From positions 17,012 through 81,011 of the forward strand of contig NZ_SAVA01000013.1 of NCBI RefSeq assembly GCF_004022465.1: DNA of 64,000 bases, written 5' to 3'. Both the position numbers and the translations under genes were made by a program. Positions 46,326-54,201 of the stretch are shown in pieces; positions within the stretch are counted from its first letter, which is position 1, and the number at the start of each line of letters is the position of its first letter. The stretch is from Rhodobacter huangdaonensis (GTDB lineage: Bacteria > Pseudomonadota > Alphaproteobacteria > Rhodobacterales > Rhodobacteraceae). The notes beneath the pieces were generated by a model. It was not told the DNA's origin and did not search any database. It saw only the letters and a list, made by a program, of their open reading frames with translations.

Positions 46326-46910
46326 TCAGCGCAGGCCGTCCTTCCCCTCGGCCTCGGCATGGCTCAGCCCGCCGACGCGGGCGAGCGGCCGCCCGCCGGT
46401 CGCAAGCGCGATGGCGACGACGATCTCGCCCGGGCGCGGCGCGTCGGCGATGCGAATCTCCATGCCGTCGAAATGGCTGCGGACATAGGCCGCATCCTTG
46501 TGGCCCAGCGGAATGTCCAGCACCTGTCCGATGCCGCCCATCTTCTTCGAGGACGGCACCAGCGCCGCGCCGCCGCCAAGCGCCGCACGCAGGGGCGCGC
46601 CCATCTTCGGGTGAAGCAGCGCCGCGGCATGTTCAAGCTCGCCCGCCTCGCCGACCAGCGCCGCCTTGCCATAGCTTTGCACCGCGGCCGGATCGCCCCC
46701 GAGCGCGGCGATCGCCTCGGCGGCGAGTAGCCCGCCCAGCTCGGCGCCGATCTCGATCAGCTCGGTGAGGTCCTCGGCATAGCGGCCGGCGAAGGGGTTC
46801 GCGATCACCGCCGCGGCGGCCGCGCGGCGCGCCGGCGGCGTGACGGCGCGGCCCATCTCGCGCTCGACCGTCTCGGTCAGGGTCACGAGCTTGCGGATCG
46901 CGGCCCGCAT
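46326..46910 (-). CDS. Amino acid synthesis (AmAS/DUF1185) family protein, copy 1
   Basis: A 194-aa protein. VIANPFAGRYAEDL, GGDPAAVQSYGKAALVGEAG, VPSSKKMGG and AAYVRSHFDGMEIRIADAPR match the poorly characterised 'amino acid synthesis' family. It is about 40% identical by eye to the adjacent copy 2, and both are 194 aa, so they probably arose by tandem duplication and may form a heteromer. The biochemical role is unknown; members recur beside 6-hydroxynicotinate-reductase-like genes. Starts at the base where copy 2 ends. Confidence 0.8.
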   Translation of the reverse strand: MRAAIRKLVTLTETVEREMGRAVTPPARRAAAAAVIANPFAGRYAEDLTELIEIGAELGGLLAAEAIAALGGDPAAVQSYGKAALVGEAGELEHAAALLHPKMGAPLRAALGGGAALVPSSKKMGGIGQVLDIPLGHKDAAYVRSHFDGMEIRIADAPRPGEIVVAIALATGGRPLARVGGLSHAEAEGKDGLR

Positions 46911-47494
46911 CAGCGCAGCCCGTCTTCGCCGATCACGTCCTCGGCCTTCAGGCCGCCGACGCGGGCGTGGATGCGCGGGCCGGTGGTCATCACCAGCACC
47001 AGAAGCAGCTCGTCGGCCTTCGGCGCATCGGCGAGCCCCACCTCCATCGCGTCGAAATGGCTGCGCACATAGGAGGCGTTCGAATGGGTGATCGGCACGT
47101 CAAGGCGCGTGCCCGGCCCGCCGAGCTTCTTCGTCGAGGGCACGATCGCGGCCGAGGCCGGCAGCAGCTCGCGCATCGCATAGCCGCCCGGCACATGCCA
47201 CAGCGCGCCATGCTCGATCTCGCCCGCGGCGCCGACGATGGCGCCCTTGCCATAGCCCTCGATCGCCGCCGGATCGCCGCCGAGCGCGTCGATCAGCTCG
47301 CGCGCCATGCGCAGGCCAAGCGGCTTCAGATCGTCCATGAAGCCCGCGATCTCGGCGTGATAGGCGCCGGCGAAGGGGTTCTTGATGACGACGAGCGCTG
47401 CGCCCTTCTTCAGCGGCACCTCGGCCGCCGGGCCGCCCTCGTGCCAGATCGTCTCGATCTGGAGCGCGGTTTTGCGGATCTCGGGTTCAGGCAC
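46910..47494 (-). CDS. Amino acid synthesis (AmAS/DUF1185) family protein, copy 2
   Basis: A 194-aa paralogue of the downstream gene: VIKNPFAGAYHAEIAGF, GGDPAAIEGYGKGAIVGAAG, VPSTKKLGG and ASYVRSHFDAMEVGLADAPK align position by position. I chose the GTG at 47494, which has GGAAAGGAG ~9 nt upstream and gives exactly the length of copy 1, over a TTG at 47515. It overlaps the UPF0280 gene by 8 nt. Role unknown. Confidence 0.8.
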   Translation of the reverse strand: MPEPEIRKTALQIETIWHEGGPAAEVPLKKGAALVVIKNPFAGAYHAEIAGFMDDLKPLGLRMARELIDALGGDPAAIEGYGKGAIVGAAGEIEHGALWHVPGGYAMRELLPASAAIVPSTKKLGGPGTRLDVPITHSNASYVRSHFDAMEVGLADAPKADELLLVLVMTTGPRIHARVGGLKAEDVIGEDGLR

Positions 47495-48344
47495 GGGAAA
47501 GCTCCTTTCCGGCAAGGGTGCGGCGATGCTCGCCGAGCGAGAGATAGGCGGCGCGGATCAGCCCGCGCGCGCGAAAGGTTTCGGCGCAGGCGCAGCCGCT
47601 GTCGAGGGCCGTTTCGCAGTCGGCCGCGCTCAGCGCGCCGACATCGGTGGTGACCGGGATCGCGCCAAGGTCGCTGTCGGGGAAAAGGCTGCGGGCCGGG
47701 GCGCGGGTGATGGCGGCATGGCCGGGCAGGTCGACGGCATTCGCGATCAGCGTCGCCGCGACATCGGCACTGGCGGCGTCATCTGCGAGCACCGTCACCG
47801 CATCGGCGATGCCGCGCGAGAAGGAGCGCCCGCGCCAGCCCGAGGTGGCGATGCCGCCGATGCCGGCCTCGGCCGGCAGCGCGATCCGGCCGCCGGCGCG
47901 TCCGGTCTGCGGGTCGTCGCAGATCGCGACGCGCACGCAGCCCTCGCCCTGCCACAGCGCGATGTCGCCGCCGTTGTTCACCGAAAGCCGGGAGAGGCCA
48001 TGGCCCGGTTGCAGCGCGGCCGCCAGCAGGTGATCTGCGGTGGCGCCGGCGACGGCGGCCATCGGGGTGACGAAGACGCCCGCGAAGGGGGCGACGGCCG
48101 TCACCATCCGCCGCGCCACCGCGCCCGCGGGCATCGCCCCTTCGGGCGCGCGCAGCCGCGGCAGCTCGCCGGCAAGCTCGGCCAGCAGCGGGGCGAAGAC
48201 CTCTCGCACCCGTGCGAAGGCCGCCATCCGCGCGGGCGCTTCGCCCTCGGCAGTGACGATCACGTCCGAGGGGCCGTGCACCAGCCGCAGCCGGCGCCCG
48301 TCGGCCGAGACCATGACGTCGAGGCTGTCGGCGAGGTCCCTCAT
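47487..48344 (-). CDS. UPF0280 family protein (ApbE-like fold)
   Basis: A 285-aa protein. SVNNGGDIALW, GGIATSGWRGRSFSRGIADAVTVLA and DAASADVAATLIANAV resemble the flavin-transferase ApbE superfamily, to which UPF0280 proteins belong structurally. The SxNNGGDIA motif suggests nucleotide or flavin binding. It overlaps the reductase gene (ATGA), so a role in maturing or flavinating the reductase, or in a later pathway step, is plausible but unproven. Confidence 0.8.
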   Translation of the reverse strand: MRDLADSLDVMVSADGRRLRLVHGPSDVIVTAEGEAPARMAAFARVREVFAPLLAELAGELPRLRAPEGAMPAGAVARRMVTAVAPFAGVFVTPMAAVAGATADHLLAAALQPGHGLSRLSVNNGGDIALWQGEGCVRVAICDDPQTGRAGGRIALPAEAGIGGIATSGWRGRSFSRGIADAVTVLADDAASADVAATLIANAVDLPGHAAITRAPARSLFPDSDLGAIPVTTDVGALSAADCETALDSGCACAETFRARGLIRAAYLSLGEHRRTLAGKELSRA

Positions 48345-49864
48345 CGTGCGTCCTTGCCGAGCGGCGTGACGGGCCAGGGCGCGCCCTCGGCCCGGCCCGC
48401 GGCGCGGCGGCCCGACAGGATGTGGTCGCTTTGCCGCCCCGGCACGCCCTGCAGCGCTTCGGACAGCGGCACGATATGATCCATGTGCCCGCCAAGCGCG
48501 GCGTAATCGTCGCGGCGCAGGGTGAACTCGATCGGCGCGACAAGGGCCGGGGTGGGCACATAGCCGAAAGCGTTCTTCGGCATCTGCGTGACATCGGCCA
48601 TGAAGGTGATGCCGCCGCCGGGCCAGATATAGGCCGGCGCGCCGCCCACCGTCACCCGGGTCAGCGCCGCCTGCACCGAGCGGGTGAGCCCGACCGGGTT
48701 TTGCGTGACCCCGGCGCGCAGGCTGCCGCCGGCGCCCGCCATGAACAGCACCGAGGCGCGGGCGGGCTCGCAATTCTCGGCGATGCGGCGGGTCGAGGGC
48801 AGAAGCCGTGCGGGGATCTCCTTTTCGACCGGGCGCAGGTCTTCGTCGAGCTCGTAATAGGCGGCGTGCTCGCCGGTGGTCGAGACCATCAGCAGCGACA
48901 GCCCCGGTCGCGCCAGCTTCGGGTTCCAGGGCCCGAGGATGGCCAGCGGGTCGGTCAGATCGGTGCCGCCCCAGCCGGTGCCGGGCTCGGCCACCTGGAA
49001 ATAGCGCCCGGGCGTCGAGCGGCGGCCGAGCAGCTTGATCCCCGTAGGCTCCCAGCCGATCACCTTGCCGGCCTGATGCTCGCTCATCACCCCGGTGATG
49101 TGATCGTCGACCACCACCACCTCGTCGACGAGGCCCTGCCACTGCGCCGCGAACATGCCGATGGTGGCCGAGCCGCAGCCGACGCGCATCCGCTCCTCGG
49201 TCTGGCCGTTCACCACCGGCGCGTGGCCCGCCTGCACCGTCAGTTCGGCGCCATTGTCGATCGTCAGATCGACCGCCTCGCCGTTGCACAGCGCCAGCAG
49301 CGTCGCGCAGGTGACCCGGCCCTCCTTCTTCGAGCCGCCGGTGAGGTGGTTCACGCCGCCGAGGCTGAGCATCTGGCTGCCGTATTCCGAGGTGGTGACA
49401 TGGCCGATCACCTCGCCCTCGGCGCGCACCGCGGCGCATTCGCTGCCCAGATGCCGGTCGGTGTCGATCTTCACCTTGGCGCCGCAATAGGAAAAGATCC
49501 CCTCGGTCACCACCGTCACCATGTCCGCCCCCTCATACTCCGAGGCGACGATGAAGGGCGCGGGCTTGTAGTCGGGATAGGTGGTGCCGGCGCCGATCGC
49601 GGTGACGAACTGCTGGCTGCCGCCGATCACGTCGCCGTCCCAGTCGCGCTCGAGGAAAGGCACGAGGCGCTCCTCGCTGCCGGCGCGGGCGCGGTTCTCG
49701 AGAATGGTGAGCGGGTCGAGGCGGACCAGCTGCCCGCCCTCGTTGGCATAGCGGTCACAGGCGCCGGCGCGGCCTTCGGCGATGTAGCACATCACCGGGC
49801 AGGCATCGCAGCGGATCTTCGCGGCGGCATCGCGGGGCGTTTCGGCGCTCTCGGTCTCGGTCAC
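48341..49864 (-). CDS. 6-hydroxynicotinate reductase-like iron-sulfur protein
   Basis: A 507-aa protein that I assign to the 6-hydroxynicotinate reductase group, which in Eubacterium barkeri reduces 6-hydroxynicotinate to 1,4,5,6-tetrahydro-6-oxonicotinate with ferredoxin. The N-terminus has CDACPVMCYIAEGRAGACDRY, a Cys-rich cluster-binding pattern. Later landmarks are TEGIFSYCGAKVKIDTDRHLG, CGSATIGMFA and GGGITFMADVTQMPKNAFGY. I take the GTG at 49864 because GGAGAGG precedes it; the ATG at 49882 has no RBS. First gene of the long minus-strand operon controlled by operator 1. The annotation is by recognition and needs a homology search. Confidence 0.78.
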   Translation of the reverse strand: MTETESAETPRDAAAKIRCDACPVMCYIAEGRAGACDRYANEGGQLVRLDPLTILENRARAGSEERLVPFLERDWDGDVIGGSQQFVTAIGAGTTYPDYKPAPFIVASEYEGADMVTVVTEGIFSYCGAKVKIDTDRHLGSECAAVRAEGEVIGHVTTSEYGSQMLSLGGVNHLTGGSKKEGRVTCATLLALCNGEAVDLTIDNGAELTVQAGHAPVVNGQTEERMRVGCGSATIGMFAAQWQGLVDEVVVVDDHITGVMSEHQAGKVIGWEPTGIKLLGRRSTPGRYFQVAEPGTGWGGTDLTDPLAILGPWNPKLARPGLSLLMVSTTGEHAAYYELDEDLRPVEKEIPARLLPSTRRIAENCEPARASVLFMAGAGGSLRAGVTQNPVGLTRSVQAALTRVTVGGAPAYIWPGGGITFMADVTQMPKNAFGYVPTPALVAPIEFTLRRDDYAALGGHMDHIVPLSEALQGVPGRQSDHILSGRRAAGRAEGAPWPVTPLGKDAR

Positions 49865-49903
49865 AGGACACCTCTCCGGCATCCGGGCAGGCGGATGCGC
49901 AAA

Positions 49904-49944
49904 TCGTTTGCATACAAGCGGACATGAGTCGCGCCCGGCGTCAA
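49904..49944 (-). promoter_or_regulatory. Operator 1 and candidate promoter of the reductase operon
   Basis: TCGTTTGCATACAA at 49904-49917 (plus-strand reading), an imperfect dyad centred on G|C. On the minus strand TTGACG (49944-49939) with 17-bp spacing points to a weak -10 (CCGCTT) abutting the operator: the same geometry as operator 3, to within 2 bp. This suggests repression by blocking the start site. Confidence 0.65.
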
Positions 49945-50192
49945 CAGTTTCCGTCCCTCGTGCCGGGCTTGCGGGCGTCATCCGGGGGCCGGGGCGGCAT
50001 TTGCACAGAAACCCGGCAGTTTCGCCAGCACCTGCCGAATTTCCTGTGATCTTCAATAAAACCGCCGGAAATCGCCGGAGCGCCGGGCACCGCCGGGGTG
50101 CGGTGGGAGTCGGTCCTGCCCTGCCGCGGGGGGGGGCGGGATCATCCGTGCCCTGCCTGATTTTGTGGCGCCGGATGCCGCTTTTGCGCGCA

Positions 50193-50211
50193 AATTATCG
50201 TTTGCATACGA
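50193..50211 (+). promoter_or_regulatory. Operator 2 upstream of hyuA
   Basis: TCGTTTGCATACGA (50198-50211), the most symmetric copy: 6 of 7 positions pair about its centre. An AATTAT hexamer (50193-50198) immediately precedes it and could be the -10; no good -35 is seen. The 480-bp gap 49865-50344 between the divergent operons holds operators 1 and 2 and nothing else I can identify. Confidence 0.65.
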
Positions 50212-50344
50212 ATGAAATCTTTCCGGAAACGCTTTCCGCCCTGCCGCCGGCTTCGCGCGATTGACAGCCGGCCGCGGCGGTTCCTAGCCTGACCGGGCCG
50301 GCCCTGCGCCGGGCCCCTCCGACAGCGGTTCAGGACGAAGACCC

Positions 50345-52408
50345 ATGACAGAGACTGCAGCCAGTTCCGGCATCGTCGCCGGCATCGACGTCGGCGGCAC
50401 CTTCACCGATCTCGTGCTCTATGACAGCCGGGCGGGGGCGGTGCGGCTTGCCAAGGTGCCGACCACGCTCGACAACCAGTCGACCGGCGTCGTCGGCGCG
50501 CTCGATGCCGCCGGGGCCGAGATCGCGGCGCTCGACCTGATCGTGCACGGCACCACCACCACCACCAACGCGGTGCTGGAACGCGCCCTGTGCAAGACCG
50601 GGCTGATCACCACGCTGGGCTTTCGTGACGTGCTGGAGCTTGGCCGCCGCACCCGGCCGCAGGCCTATGGGCTGAAGGGCAGCTTCCGGCCGCTGATCCC
50701 GCGCGACCTGCGGCTCGAGATCCCCGAACGGATGGATGCCTCGGGCGCCGAGCTTGTGGCGCTCGACGAGGCGGCGCTGCGCGACGCGATCGGGCGGCTC
50801 AAGGCCGAGGGCTGCGAGGCGCTGGTGATCCATTTCCTCCATGCCTACGCGAACCCCGCGCATGAGCTGCGCGCGGGCGAGATCGCGGCCGGGCTCTGGC
50901 CGAACGAGAACATCACGCTCGGCCATGCGCTGCTGTCCGAAAGCCGCGAGTTCGAGCGCGGCGTGACCGCGGCGGTGAATGCCTCGGTGCAGCCGCTGCT
51001 GCGCCGCTATGTCGAGCGGCTGGCCGACAGGCTGGCGGCGCGCGGCTATCGCCACGACCTCCTGGTGATGAACGGCAACGGCGGCATGGTCTCGGCGCGG
51101 ATCGTGGCGAAGGAGGCGGCGAAGACGGTGATGTCGGGGCCGGCCTCAGGGGTGATGGCCGCGGCCTATACCGGGCGGCGCGCCGGCATTCCGGACCTGC
51201 TGACCTATGACATGGGCGGCACCTCGACCGATGTCGCGCTGATCCGCGGCGCCGAACCCGCGGTGAGCCACGAGATCGAGATCGAATATGCGATGCCGAT
51301 CCATGTGCCGATGGTCGATGTGCGCACGGTCGGCGCCGGCGGCGGCTCGATCGCGCGGGTGAACGCGGCGGGGCTGCTGCAGGTGGGGCCCGAGTCGGCT
51401 GGCTCGACCCCGGGGCCGATCTGCTATGGCCGCGGTGGCACCCGCCCGACGATTTCGGATGCGAACCTGCTGCTTGGCCGGATGAACCCCGAAAAGCTGA
51501 ATGCGGCCTCCGCGCAGGTCTCGCTCGATACGCTGCGCACGATCTTTGCGGCCGAGCTGGGCGTGCCCCTCGGCGTCGGCGCCGAGGATGCGGCGGCGGC
51601 GGTGCTGCGGATCGCCACGGCGAAGATGGCCGATGCGGTGCGCATGGTCTCGATCAGCCTTGGCGAGGACCCGCGCGATTTCGCGCTCTTCGCCTTCGGC
51701 GGCGCCGGGCCGCTCCATGCCAGCGCCATCGCGCGCGAACTTGGCGTGCCGCGGGTGCTGGTGCCGGCGCGGCCGGGCATCACCAATGCGCTGGGCTGCG
51801 TCGTGGCCGATCTGCGCCATGACTTCGTGAACACGGTGAACAAGCCGCTTGATCTGGTCGACATCGAGGCGCTGCACGCGGTCTTTGCCCGGCAGATCGA
51901 GACCGGCACCGCGGCGATCAACGCCGAGGCGGTCGCGGTCGAGGAGATCCGGGTGCTGCCCTCGGTCGACATGCAGTTCATCGGCCAGACTCACCTGCTG
52001 CGGGTGCCGCTGCCGGGCCCGACGCCCAGCCGCGAGGAGCTGCGCGCGCTCTTCGAGGCGGCCTATTTCCGCCGCTTCCAGGTCGAGCTGCCCGAGATCC
52101 GGCCGGCGCTCGTCAACGTCAACACCTCGGTCATCGGGCGCCGGCCCGAGATCGACCTCGGCCTGCTGATCGACGCCGCCGGGCGCCGCGCCACGCTGGC
52201 TGAGGCGCAGACCGGCAGCCGCCCGGTGTGGTTCGACGGCTGGGTCGAGACCCCGGTCTACTGGCGCGACCACCTGCCGGCGACGGCGGTGGTCGTGGGC
52301 CCCGCGATCATCGAGCAGATGGACACGACCATCGTTCTCGAACCCGGCGACAGCGCCGCGCAGGACCATGACGGCAACATCCTCATCACCCTGAAAGGTG
52401 CGGCATGA
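50345..52408 (+). CDS. hyuA: N-methylhydantoinase A / 5-oxoprolinase-type subunit (HyuA)
   Basis: A 687-aa subunit of the ATP-dependent cyclic-amide hydrolase family. The actin-like ATP site is seen as GIDVGGTFTDLVLYD (residues ~14-28) and TYDMGGTSTDVALI (~290), with VHGTTTTTNAVLER and GAGGGSIARVN between. Such enzymes open lactam rings (hydantoin, 5-oxoproline, caprolactam, creatinine-type). It starts the plus-strand unit under operator 2. In this island it could open 6-oxo-tetrahydronicotinate, a six-membered lactam; that is inference. Confidence 0.88.
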   Translation: MTETAASSGIVAGIDVGGTFTDLVLYDSRAGAVRLAKVPTTLDNQSTGVVGALDAAGAEIAALDLIVHGTTTTTNAVLERALCKTGLITTLGFRDVLELGRRTRPQAYGLKGSFRPLIPRDLRLEIPERMDASGAELVALDEAALRDAIGRLKAEGCEALVIHFLHAYANPAHELRAGEIAAGLWPNENITLGHALLSESREFERGVTAAVNASVQPLLRRYVERLADRLAARGYRHDLLVMNGNGGMVSARIVAKEAAKTVMSGPASGVMAAAYTGRRAGIPDLLTYDMGGTSTDVALIRGAEPAVSHEIEIEYAMPIHVPMVDVRTVGAGGGSIARVNAAGLLQVGPESAGSTPGPICYGRGGTRPTISDANLLLGRMNPEKLNAASAQVSLDTLRTIFAAELGVPLGVGAEDAAAAVLRIATAKMADAVRMVSISLGEDPRDFALFAFGGAGPLHASAIARELGVPRVLVPARPGITNALGCVVADLRHDFVNTVNKPLDLVDIEALHAVFARQIETGTAAINAEAVAVEEIRVLPSVDMQFIGQTHLLRVPLPGPTPSREELRALFEAAYFRRFQVELPEIRPALVNVNTSVIGRRPEIDLGLLIDAAGRRATLAEAQTGSRPVWFDGWVETPVYWRDHLPATAVVVGPAIIEQMDTTIVLEPGDSAAQDHDGNILITLKGAA

Positions 52409-54150
52409 CCCTCGATCCGATCACCCTGTCGGTCATCCAGTCCGGCCTGCAGCAGGTCTGCGACGAGATGGACCTGAGCTTTTCGCGCGCCGCCTTCTCG
52501 CCGGTGATCGCCGAGGCGAACGACCGCTCCGACGGCATCTATTCGGCCGAGGACGGCTCGCTGATCGCGCAGGGCTCGCAGGGGCTGCCGGTCTTCGTCG
52601 GCACGATGCAATATTCGACCCGGACGCTGATCGAATGGATCGCCGACGGCCGCGCGATCGCGCCGAAACCCGGTGACATCTACATCGTCAACGACCCCTA
52701 TCTGGGCGGCACCCATCTGATGGACGTGCGCTTCGCCATGCCGGTGTGGCGCGATGGCAAGATCTTCTGCTGGCTCAGCAACACCGGGCACTGGCCCGAT
52801 ACCGGCGGTGCGGTGCCGGGCGGGTTCTCGGCCTCGGCCACCGCGGTCGAGCAGGAGGGGCTGCGGCTGCCGCCAGTGCGGCTGTTCAAGGAAGGCAGGC
52901 TCGATCCCGAGATCTACGGCATCATCTGCTCGAACATCCGGGTGGCCGATCAGCGCATCGGCGACGTCAAGGCGCAGGCGGCAGCGCTTTACGTCGGCGA
53001 AAGCCGGCTCACGCGCCTCCTTGATCGCTATGGCGACGACACCGTGCGCGCCGCCATCGCCGAGCTGCGGGTGCGTGCGGCCGAGCAGATGCGCGCCGGC
53101 ATCCGCGAGATCGCGCCCGGCACCTATGCCGCGACCGCCTATGTCGACAGCGACGGCGTGGTGAACGAGCCGCTCGAGATCCGCCTGACGATCACCGCGA
53201 CGGGCGAGAAGCTGATCTTCGACTTCGCCGGCTCCTCGGCGCCCTGCGCGGGGCCGATGAACTCGGTGCTGGCGACGACGCTGTCCTCGGTCTATCTGGC
53301 GATGCGGCACATCTTCCCCGATGTGCCGATCTCGGCGGGCGCCTTCGAGCCGCTCGAGATCATCCGCCCCACCGGCACCTTCCTTGACGCGCAATACCCC
53401 CGCCCGGTCTCGGGCTGCGCGGCCGAGGTCAGCCAGCGCATCGCCGAGGCGGTCTTCGCGGCGCTGGTCGAGGCGCTGCCCGAGCGCGTCACCGCCTCGC
53501 CCGCGGGCTCGTCGGGCAACTTCGCCTTGGGCGGTTCGGTGCCGGAAGAGGGGCGCAGCTTCGTGATGTATCAGATCTCGGGCGGCGGCTATGGCGGCTG
53601 GTCGGGCGGTGACGGCATCTCGAACGGCTGCTCGACCATCGGCATCTCGAAGGCGCCGCCGGTCGAGATCATGGAACAGGCCTATCCGGTGCTTTATCAC
53701 CGCTACGCGCTGCGCGAGGGCTCGGGCGGGGCAGGGCGGCACCGCGGCGGCTTCGGCCTCGATTACGAGGTCGAGCTGCGCAAGGGCACGGCACGGGCGA
53801 GCTTCGTGATGGACCACGGCCGCTTCGGGCCGCAGGGCGCGCTGGGCGGGGGCGACGGCATGGTGAACCACGTCACCGTCACCCGCGGCGGCGAGAGCTT
53901 TACCCCCGAGCATCTGTCGAAGGCGCAGGACATCCCGCTGAGCGCGGGCGACCGGGTGCGCGTCGGCACGCCGGGCGGCGGCGGCTATGGCGACCCGTTC
54001 ACCCGCCCGCCCGAGCTGGTGGCCGAGGATGTGCGCCTTGGCCGCTATTCGCGCGAGGAGGCGCGGGCGCTGTTCGGCGTGGCGCTCGGGGCGGGGTTTG
54101 TGCCCGACGCGGCGGAAACCGCGGTGCTGCGGGCTGCGCGCCGGTTCTGA
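52405..54150 (+). CDS. hyuB: N-methylhydantoinase B / 5-oxoprolinase-type subunit (HyuB)
   Basis: A 581-aa partner of HyuA (ATGA overlap). Family sequence includes PITLSVIQSGLQQVCDEMD at the N-terminus, KPGDIYIVNDPYLGGTHLMD, GMNSVLA-type region and the C-terminal GGGGYGDPFTRPPELVAEDV. HyuA and HyuB together form the active hydrolase. Complete, normal length, ends 50 nt before the convergent nicB stop. Confidence 0.9.
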   Translation: MTLDPITLSVIQSGLQQVCDEMDLSFSRAAFSPVIAEANDRSDGIYSAEDGSLIAQGSQGLPVFVGTMQYSTRTLIEWIADGRAIAPKPGDIYIVNDPYLGGTHLMDVRFAMPVWRDGKIFCWLSNTGHWPDTGGAVPGGFSASATAVEQEGLRLPPVRLFKEGRLDPEIYGIICSNIRVADQRIGDVKAQAAALYVGESRLTRLLDRYGDDTVRAAIAELRVRAAEQMRAGIREIAPGTYAATAYVDSDGVVNEPLEIRLTITATGEKLIFDFAGSSAPCAGPMNSVLATTLSSVYLAMRHIFPDVPISAGAFEPLEIIRPTGTFLDAQYPRPVSGCAAEVSQRIAEAVFAALVEALPERVTASPAGSSGNFALGGSVPEEGRSFVMYQISGGGYGGWSGGDGISNGCSTIGISKAPPVEIMEQAYPVLYHRYALREGSGGAGRHRGGFGLDYEVELRKGTARASFVMDHGRFGPQGALGGGDGMVNHVTVTRGGESFTPEHLSKAQDIPLSAGDRVRVGTPGGGGYGDPFTRPPELVAEDVRLGRYSREEARALFGVALGAGFVPDAAETAVLRAARRF

Positions 54151-54172
54151 GGAAAGACCACTCACGACAGGG

Positions 54173-54197
54173 AAGGGGGCCTTGCGGGGCCCCCTTT
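54173..54197. terminator. Bidirectional terminator between hyuB and nicB
   Basis: AAGGGGGCC (54173-54181) with GGCCCCCTT (54188-54196), 6-nt loop, then TTC on the plus strand; on the minus strand the stem ends CCTTCCC. It serves both convergent units. Confidence 0.7.
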
Positions 54198-54201
54198 CGC
54201 G

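Noticed and set aside
49945..50192. Small ORF in the gap between the reductase and hyuA genes
   Set aside because: Short frames exist but have no RBS, no coding bias and no recognisable product; the stretch is best read as regulatory DNA.
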